Positions 58,549-64,000 of a stretch of DNA of 64,000 nt are shown here, in pieces (position 1 is the first letter of the stretch; every line of letters begins with the position of its first letter). The translations under genes were made by a program, and so were the position numbers. The stretch comes from Chryseolinea lacunae. GTDB taxonomy: Bacteria > Bacteroidota > Bacteroidia > Cytophagales > Cyclobacteriaceae. The DNA is taken from the NCBI RefSeq assembly GCF_016735595.1, contig NZ_JAERRB010000006.1:248001-312000 (forward strand), given 5' to 3'. The notes below the pieces were generated by a model that ran no database searches, was not told the origin of the DNA, and saw only the letters and a list, made by a program, of their open reading frames with translations.

Positions 58549-58566
58549 AGGTTTAGGTTTAGGTTA
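58549..58566 (-). promoter_or_regulatory. Conserved 18-base leader abutting susC unit 1
   Basis: On the coding strand this reads TAACCTAAACCTAAACCT, directly followed by ATG. It contains the tandem unit CCTAAA. The same 18 bases occupy the same position before the unit 2 susC. Role unknown; possible translation or RNA-regulatory element. Confidence 0.6.
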
Positions 58567-58789
58567 GATGTTTTTATTCAGGTCCCAAGTTAGGGGAGGT
58601 TTTGACAAAAGGAAATACCGCAATTGGTTTTTTTTGCGCCATTTTGATTGGGCTTAGAGTCAAAACGACCCCGATTACTTTGGTTTTTACTGTAGATATC
58701 GGCAACCTAAGTTTAAAAAGAGGGGATTGCACACGTTATTTTGAGCCATGCGCTCGGAGTTTGTATGGACTAAGAATCTCCAGGAGCGA

Positions 58790-58822
58790 AAAAAAAGAGG
58801 CCATCCGGGATGGCCTCTTTCT
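58790..58822 (-). terminator. Rho-independent terminator of the second SusCD operon
   Basis: On the minus strand the stem AAAGAGGCCATCC/GGATGGCCTCTTT is followed by a run of T. It lies 28 bases after the SusD stop. Confidence 0.88.
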
Positions 58823-58850
58823 CAAAAAATTACAGAAAAATTAAGAGCTG

Positions 58851-60518
58851 CTATAATCCCTGAGGATTTTTCACAGGCGCGCTTCCTTCGGCGGGCGGAT
58901 TGTAGACCAGCTCATTGTCCGGCACATCCCAGTAGTCGAGATAATTGTAGTTGATGGTGGCGTTTGTGCTCACCACACCTTTTGCGTTGACAGCTACAGC
59001 TTTTGTTCTGCCGCCACCGACAGCAACATCTTTTATCACACCCCAACGTCTGGCATCGTAGAACGACAATCCTCTGAACGCCATCACCACTCTGCGCTCC
59101 CTGCGAAGTTCTTCTTTGGCTTCATCCAAGGTAAGACCCATTCCGGCAACATCGGCGATGCCTGCACCTTGTAGCGTACGGATTTCATCGATCAATGCCA
59201 AGCCGCCTTCAATGTCTGACGTGTTAATTTTTGCCTCGGCGCTCATCAACAAATTCTCCTCGTGTGTGCTGGCCAGATACAATTCATATTCGCCAACACT
59301 GCGGCTGCTCATCACGATTACGCCGCTCATGTCCTTTCCTCCGTCCAATAATGCGAACCTTGTGTTAAAGGCATTACCTCGTGATGTCTCACCTGTCCAG
59401 GGAGCCGCCAGTTGATTGAAGTTATTTGCCAATCGTTTGTCACCGGTCTTAAATTCCTGTATGAGTCTTTCGCTGATTTTATAGGTAATACCATCGGCAG
59501 GTCCGCCGGTTGCTTTGGGAGCAATGGCGCCCGAAGTAGCTGAGATAAAGTCGCCGTTGCTGTTTGAACGACCTGTGAATACCATGTCGCTTTCAGCCAC
59601 ACCGTTGCTTGTCAGCGTTAAAATTTCATTCCACTGTGCAGGAGTCATCGTTGCCGAGGGAGTGTTCACCAGGATGTTTCTGGCTTTCATGGTGTTTATG
59701 TTCCGGACCCACATGGCAGGAGACGGAACAGCTCCTTTACCAACCTGATTGAAACTCGGGATGAGTTTGCCCATAACGAATCGATAGGTATCATTGTCGC
59801 TCATGGCCGTCAGCAATGCTGCAGCCTTGTCAAAATTCGCGTTCGATTCTGCAATGATTTCTTCCTTCGTAACGTATTTGCCGTTGGCCGGTGCGGAAGG
59901 CGTGCTGATTTTGGATGAGCTTTTGATCAAACCAGCATAATACGTTGATCCAATTCTTGAATAGGCAAATCCTTTCCACCAATACGCCCACGCCTGAATC
60001 GTGCTCTTCTTTATGTCGGCATCGCCTGTGAACGGAATTGTTTCCAAAAATTCAAGTACGGCATTACAGCTGTTGTTCATCGAATACATGTATGCCCACT
60101 CATAGAACAACGTGTTCTGCTGAGCATTCGCATTGATGTTGATCTGACGTATCAACGCAATTTGCTTGTTCGGTGCATTGGGGTTCAAAACCTTTGTTCC
60201 GTCATCAAAGATCACATACTCGGGACAGCCAATTTGGTTGCCATAAATATTCGCGGCTTCTTCGCCGATCACATCTCCCATCAGTTCATGAAAGCCCATG
60301 GCACCAGTCCAAAAATAACCAGGAACGCCATCGTAGTATTTAAGCTCTTTGAATCCGTTCACATAAACGCCGCCTTGTGCCAGCGACAATATCCCGGATT
60401 CTGTTGTGGCTTGTCCCACTACCGGCTGGTTCGGGTTTTCGATATCCAGTTGATCTTTGCAGGCAAACGAGATGCCCACAAGTGAAATGGATAGTATATA
60501 TTTAAATATATGTCTCAT
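58851..60518 (-). CDS. SusD/RagB-family outer-membrane lipoprotein (unit 2)
   Basis: A 555-aa lipoprotein with signal peptide and lipobox SFAC (Cys20), followed by KDQLDIENPNQPVVGQATT, the typical SusD mature start. TPR-like helices (YEWAYMYSMNNSCNAVLEFLE, AWAYWWKGFAYSRIGSTYYAG) and a C-terminal ELRRERRVVMAFRGLSFYDARRWG motif identify the classical SusD/RagB family. It lies 15 bases downstream of its SusC. No SusE/F-like or glycoside hydrolase gene is attached, so the ligand is unassigned and need not be a glycan. Confidence 0.93.
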   Translation of the reverse strand: MRHIFKYILSISLVGISFACKDQLDIENPNQPVVGQATTESGILSLAQGGVYVNGFKELKYYDGVPGYFWTGAMGFHELMGDVIGEEAANIYGNQIGCPEYVIFDDGTKVLNPNAPNKQIALIRQININANAQQNTLFYEWAYMYSMNNSCNAVLEFLETIPFTGDADIKKSTIQAWAYWWKGFAYSRIGSTYYAGLIKSSSKISTPSAPANGKYVTKEEIIAESNANFDKAAALLTAMSDNDTYRFVMGKLIPSFNQVGKGAVPSPAMWVRNINTMKARNILVNTPSATMTPAQWNEILTLTSNGVAESDMVFTGRSNSNGDFISATSGAIAPKATGGPADGITYKISERLIQEFKTGDKRLANNFNQLAAPWTGETSRGNAFNTRFALLDGGKDMSGVIVMSSRSVGEYELYLASTHEENLLMSAEAKINTSDIEGGLALIDEIRTLQGAGIADVAGMGLTLDEAKEELRRERRVVMAFRGLSFYDARRWGVIKDVAVGGGRTKAVAVNAKGVVSTNATINYNYLDYWDVPDNELVYNPPAEGSAPVKNPQGL

Positions 60519-60533
60519 ACGTTGTTTTGATGT

Positions 60534-63500
60534 TTAAAATCCAATGTTCAGACCTACTTGATATGACCGATAGTTCGGCATGGTGTTGTGATCCGTTCCA
60601 CGATCGAACGCCGAGTTTGTCGTGCCTGAGCTTGCCTCAGGATCCATACCCGTGTAGTCCGTGAAAGTCATCAGGTTGCGGCCTGAAAGCACCAGCTGAA
60701 GTTTTCTCAGCGCATTGATTTTAAGAACTTTGTTGATATCAACACCTACCGACACGTTTCTCAAGCGAACAAACGACGCATCTTCGTAGAAATAGTCTTT
60801 GGTTCCGTTGGCTTGGCGTTGCGCATATACACCTCTGTAGAATGCGGTCCATGCTCCGGTTTCGCCTTCAATAGTGATGGGTTTTTCATAGTCGCTGTGA
60901 ATACCGTCGCGATACATCCACTCCTTTGTCTGATTGTACAAGTGGCTTCCCTGAACCCAGTCGAATTGAAACGAGAATGTCAGGAAGTTTTTGTAGGACA
61001 TGTCATTGATGAAAGACATGTTAAACTTTGGATTGGGATCACCAAAGCTGTAAAGCCCTGCCGTGAAATAGGGTTGCTTCGTAGCTTTGCTCACCACGTA
61101 GCCGTTGCTGGCCACCGTATAGTTGGCTTGGTCTGCCTCAGGAATAAAGTAATTGCCATCCGGCCCCCTCGCATCAACCTGATGCAACGACAGGCGACCG
61201 TACAACTGTCCTATTTTTTCGCCGGGCTTCAGCACATAGTTTGTGCTACCTGCGCTCGACAGCACAATGATTTCCTGGCCGTTGGTGGCTGTGATTTCAG
61301 AAGTCTGTTTGCTGAAGTTCGTTGTGAGGTTCCAGGTGAAATTACCGCCCTGATAAATTCCCATGTTCAACGAAGCCTGAAAACCTTTTGACTGCAATGA
61401 GAATGCATTGTCACGGAATGTGCCAATACCTTCCGAAGGAGAAACGTTCACATCATAGATCGCATTGTCGGTGCTTCTTTTCCAATAGGTCATCGACAAG
61501 CCAACATCGTTCAACCAGCTGGACTGTTGCATAACGCTAAATACGAAATCCATGCCGAGTTCAAATTCTTTCGATACCTCCACATTCAAACCTGGATTTG
61601 CTTGAGCAGCGGGAATATAGAATGAGTTTGTGTTGCCCAAGCTTTTTGTTCCGAGTGTTGGATACCGGTCAAAAGGTTTTGGTTGAATACCAGCTTCGCC
61701 ATAGGCAGCGCGGATTTTAAACTCGGGAACAGCAACGGCCAAACTTCCATCTTTCCAGAAATTGAGTGACGAAACTCTGAAGTAGGCATCACCCCTTGGA
61801 AATGTAAAAGGTTTTGATCCTGCTCCAAAAGACGACGAATAGTCACTGCGGAATCCACCCGATACACCTGCCACTTCACCAAACTCAACGCGTTGGTTAA
61901 CCAAGTAACCATAAGTAAAAAATGGTTCGGAATAATCACCACCATAATATACCGGATCAGTTTTCTGCCGGGTGATATCGGCCGCAGGAACAACAAACGT
62001 TGTTGCCTGTGATGCTGTGAAGGGCGAATACGTCGGAAGTCCCAGACCGTAAGTAATATAATGTCTGTAGTTTGTCTTTCTTACGTCATACGACACCTGT
62101 GTTGTTGTGATGATCGGAAGGTTGGAATTAAAATCTTCTTTGAAGTCAAAACGGAATGTTGCCGACGCCAGGAAATTCTGGAAGGTCTTGTGAAACGCAT
62201 AGTTGTCGATTTCACCATTGGCATCGGGCGCAAAGTTCGAAATGTAGTTCTGCCCGTTGGTTTTGATCACGTTGTTGTTTTCGGACTGATTTTTATAGAT
62301 CGTGATCTGTTCCTGGTGTTGATAGTTCAATCCATACTTCAGATCCAGATCAACAAACTTTGGAAATTTGTAGTTTAAGTTGAAGTTCTGAATAACATCA
62401 ACCTTATTGTCTTTCACATTTGTGTTGCGTTGGTAGAACAGCGGGTTAAAGTGATTCACACCCACGGCATCACCATAGTAAGCTCCCACTTCGCCATCGG
62501 GATCGGTGGCTTCAAAGTTTGCAAACGGACGCGCGTTGTTCACACTGAACATGATATTTCTGTCCAGGCTCTTCAGGGTGTTCTGCGTATACACCAGTTG
62601 TGTTATGGTGCGAAAGGTCAATCCTTTGGCCAGCTCCAGACCTATGTTGGAAGAGAAGTTGCTTCTGGACACACCACCGTTTTCGACAATGTTACTTTCC
62701 TGTTTGTTGTTGGAAACCGAAAACATGAAATCCACTTTATCTTTCCCGCCAGAGATAGACACGCTGTTGTTGTACGTGTTTGCCGGCTTGAAAAACATCG
62801 CGAAATGATCATAGTACTGGAGATTCTTGTCATAGGGCTTATTAAGAACGCTTGTCGTGGTCAAGGGACTATATTGAACGTTCTCACTATACGTCAATGT
62901 TTCAGGGCTAAACGCTAGCGGCTTTCCGGATGTACCAATAACGTTGTTCTCTCCATCGGTGGTAAAGGCGTGATATTTTGCTTTGCGTAGATCGCCGATG
63001 TTCAGGTACGTGTTGTTCGAGATACTGCTCGAAAAATCGATGTTTATTTTTCCGGTTTTTCCTTTCTTGGTAAACAACTGAATAACCCCATTGGCACCTT
63101 GTGCGCCATAGATGGTTGCCGCTGCTGCACCCTGAACCACTTCAATGCGATCAATCGAATTTAAGTCTATTGAGTTAAGGTTTGTGGAGGCAACTTGAAT
63201 ACCATCGATCAGAATGATCGGTGCCGTTCCCCGGTTAATGGTGTTGATCCCGCGCAAAACGATGTTCACATCGGCGCCAGGAGTTCCATTTGTGCTGCTG
63301 ATTTGAGCACCGGCAATTTTACCGATGAGGGCCTGGTCAACGGATGCACTAGGCGTCGCCGGCAAATCGCGGGCCGAAACGGCTTCCACCGAAATGCCCA
63401 GCTTGCGTTTGTCGGTGGCCACACCCACACCGGTCACCACCACTTCAGAAAGCTGTGTGATGTCTAACGACATTTGAATGTCGACGGTGGTTCGGTCGCC

Positions 63501-63752
63501 GATGGCAACGTCTGCACTTTTTAATCCGATAAAGGAGAAAACGAGTGTTCCTCCGGAGGCGGGTACGGATAGTGAATAATCACCATTTGCATCGGTTACG
63601 GCACCGGATGTGGTGCCTTTGATAATCACGTTCACACCGGGCAAGGACGATCCGTCCTCGGCGGATGTTACTTTTCCGGTCACGGTTCGCTCTTGCGCCA
63701 TTGCAAAAAATGCAAATGCGAGAGCGCACCACGTTAGTAGTAGTCTCTTCAT
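60534..63752 (-). CDS. SusC/RagA-family TonB-dependent outer-membrane transporter (unit 2)
   Basis: A 1072-aa transporter with signal peptide (ending FAMAQ), carboxypeptidase-regulatory-like domain (TGKVTSAEDGSSLPGVNVII), plug (LSEVVVTGVGVATDKRKLGI, then a GTAPIILIDGIQV segment) and a beta-barrel ending in YQVGLNIGF with a C-terminal Phe. It pairs with the SusD gene 15 bases downstream. Its N terminus is strongly similar to unit 1 at both protein and nucleotide level, including the leader, while the barrels have diverged, consistent with an old duplication. Cargo unknown. Confidence 0.95.
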   Translation of the reverse strand: MKRLLLTWCALAFAFFAMAQERTVTGKVTSAEDGSSLPGVNVIIKGTTSGAVTDANGDYSLSVPASGGTLVFSFIGLKSADVAIGDRTTVDIQMSLDITQLSEVVVTGVGVATDKRKLGISVEAVSARDLPATPSASVDQALIGKIAGAQISSTNGTPGADVNIVLRGINTINRGTAPIILIDGIQVASTNLNSIDLNSIDRIEVVQGAAAATIYGAQGANGVIQLFTKKGKTGKINIDFSSSISNNTYLNIGDLRKAKYHAFTTDGENNVIGTSGKPLAFSPETLTYSENVQYSPLTTTSVLNKPYDKNLQYYDHFAMFFKPANTYNNSVSISGGKDKVDFMFSVSNNKQESNIVENGGVSRSNFSSNIGLELAKGLTFRTITQLVYTQNTLKSLDRNIMFSVNNARPFANFEATDPDGEVGAYYGDAVGVNHFNPLFYQRNTNVKDNKVDVIQNFNLNYKFPKFVDLDLKYGLNYQHQEQITIYKNQSENNNVIKTNGQNYISNFAPDANGEIDNYAFHKTFQNFLASATFRFDFKEDFNSNLPIITTTQVSYDVRKTNYRHYITYGLGLPTYSPFTASQATTFVVPAADITRQKTDPVYYGGDYSEPFFTYGYLVNQRVEFGEVAGVSGGFRSDYSSSFGAGSKPFTFPRGDAYFRVSSLNFWKDGSLAVAVPEFKIRAAYGEAGIQPKPFDRYPTLGTKSLGNTNSFYIPAAQANPGLNVEVSKEFELGMDFVFSVMQQSSWLNDVGLSMTYWKRSTDNAIYDVNVSPSEGIGTFRDNAFSLQSKGFQASLNMGIYQGGNFTWNLTTNFSKQTSEITATNGQEIIVLSSAGSTNYVLKPGEKIGQLYGRLSLHQVDARGPDGNYFIPEADQANYTVASNGYVVSKATKQPYFTAGLYSFGDPNPKFNMSFINDMSYKNFLTFSFQFDWVQGSHLYNQTKEWMYRDGIHSDYEKPITIEGETGAWTAFYRGVYAQRQANGTKDYFYEDASFVRLRNVSVGVDINKVLKINALRKLQLVLSGRNLMTFTDYTGMDPEASSGTTNSAFDRGTDHNTMPNYRSYQVGLNIGF

Positions 63753-63770
63753 AGGTTTAGGTTTAGGTTA
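63753..63770 (-). promoter_or_regulatory. Conserved 18-base leader abutting susC unit 2
   Basis: Identical on the coding strand to the leader of unit 1 (TAACCTAAACCTAAACCT before ATG). The bases upstream differ between the units, so the identity is local rather than a long repeat. Confidence 0.6.
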
Positions 63771-64000
63771 TGAATTCCAGACTGAAGGTAGGTTGACACT
63801 CTGACAAAGAAAACACCACACAACAGGCCAGTCGACAAGGCCATTCACCTCCGTCCCACAAAACCACCTCAGCACGTCGTTGATTTCGATTGCGGTACCT
63901 TCAACTTTTTTTCAGGGAAATGAAAAAAAAATCTCACGCCACGCCAATTTTGGACATTTTTTTTAAAAAACAGGGTCAATTTGTATCCACAGGATGTAAA
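63771..64000. other. Upstream region of SusCD unit 2
   Basis: A non-coding region of 230 bases reaching the window edge. A near-consensus TTTCTTTG (7 of 8 to TAnnTTTG) lies on the minus strand about 52 bases before the start codon. There are T- and A-runs but no gene. Confidence 0.4.

Larger units (their letters stand above)
58549..58850. other. 302-base interval between the two SusCD units
   Basis: It holds the unit 2 terminator, the conserved leader of unit 1 and probably the unit 1 promoter. No clear TAnnTTTG box is visible on the minus strand; a TTTTG run about 60 bases before the start codon is the nearest candidate. A plus-strand frame at 58602-58844 crosses the terminator and is not credible. 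Confidence 0.5.

Noticed and set aside
58549-58566. CCTAAA repeats as a telomere-like or CRISPR-like array
   Set aside because: Only about three units are present and they abut start codons, so a leader role fits better than an array.
58602-58844. 80-codon plus-strand frame between the SusCD units
   Set aside because: It runs through the terminator hairpin of the unit 2 operon and has no recognisable features.

Overview
The window is a stretch of chromosome from a member of the Bacteroidota, most likely a free-living Cytophagales (Cytophagia-type) bacterium. Four things point there: two tandem SusC/SusD outer-membrane uptake units, several promoters of the Bacteroidota form TAnnTTTG, long orphan FtsX/MacB-type permeases, and AccD, AtpC and S16 proteins with non-standard architectures. 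The sequence is about half G+C and almost entirely coding. No tRNA, rRNA, CRISPR array, insertion sequence, integrase or prophage gene was found. The species assignment is inference.

Layout. 1-6.2 kb: 3' part of gcvP, a CHASE3-GAF sensor, a secreted double NTF2-like protein, an M28 peptidase and a small secreted protein. 6.3-11.5 kb: serine dehydratase alpha, a membrane protein, upp, an M42-type peptidase, a frameshifted DUF1287 gene, then hpt-adk-obg. 12.5-14.4 kb: grpE-dnaJ. 14.5-20.1 kb: a secreted adhesin-like protein, an NTF2-like protein beside a frameshifted Crp/Fnr regulator, an ABC-2 exporter pair and a sensor kinase. 20.2-22.0 kb: atpD-atpC with its own promoter and terminator. 22.1-27.6 kb: HEAT-repeat protein, small membrane protein and RluA-type pseudouridine synthase, an AT-rich patch with a Uma2 nuclease, prfC and an aldo/keto reductase. 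27.7-38.3 kb: dnaK, an S9 peptidase, an FtsX-type permease, a 59-codon cysteine-rich membrane protein, an overlapping histidine kinase/radical SAM pair and a DUF4105 protein. 38.3-44.2 kb: the 2-oxoglutarate dehydrogenase operon sucA-sucB-lpd. 44.4-46.7 kb: rpsP-rimM-trmD-rplS. 46.9-52.5 kb: class I aldolase, accD, a second FtsX-type permease and hemE. 52.6-63.8 kb: two SusC/SusD units on the minus strand.

How the genes work together. Most of the window is housekeeping: glycine cleavage, TCA-cycle entry of 2-oxoglutarate, F1 ATPase catalytic parts, purine and uracil salvage, protein folding (GrpE-DnaJ and DnaK), ribosome assembly and tRNA modification. The accessory content is cell-envelope biology: two TonB-dependent uptake systems, two permeases, peptidases and sensors.

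I did not find a convincing undescribed defence or biosynthetic system. The most notable signals are these: an identical 18-base leader directly abutting the start codons of both susC genes; a DnaJ that keeps only the two inner zinc motifs; an AccD without its zinc cysteines; a half-length AtpC; two single-site frameshifts; an 11-base overlap between a histidine kinase gene and a radical SAM/SPASM gene; and a low-GC Uma2 patch.
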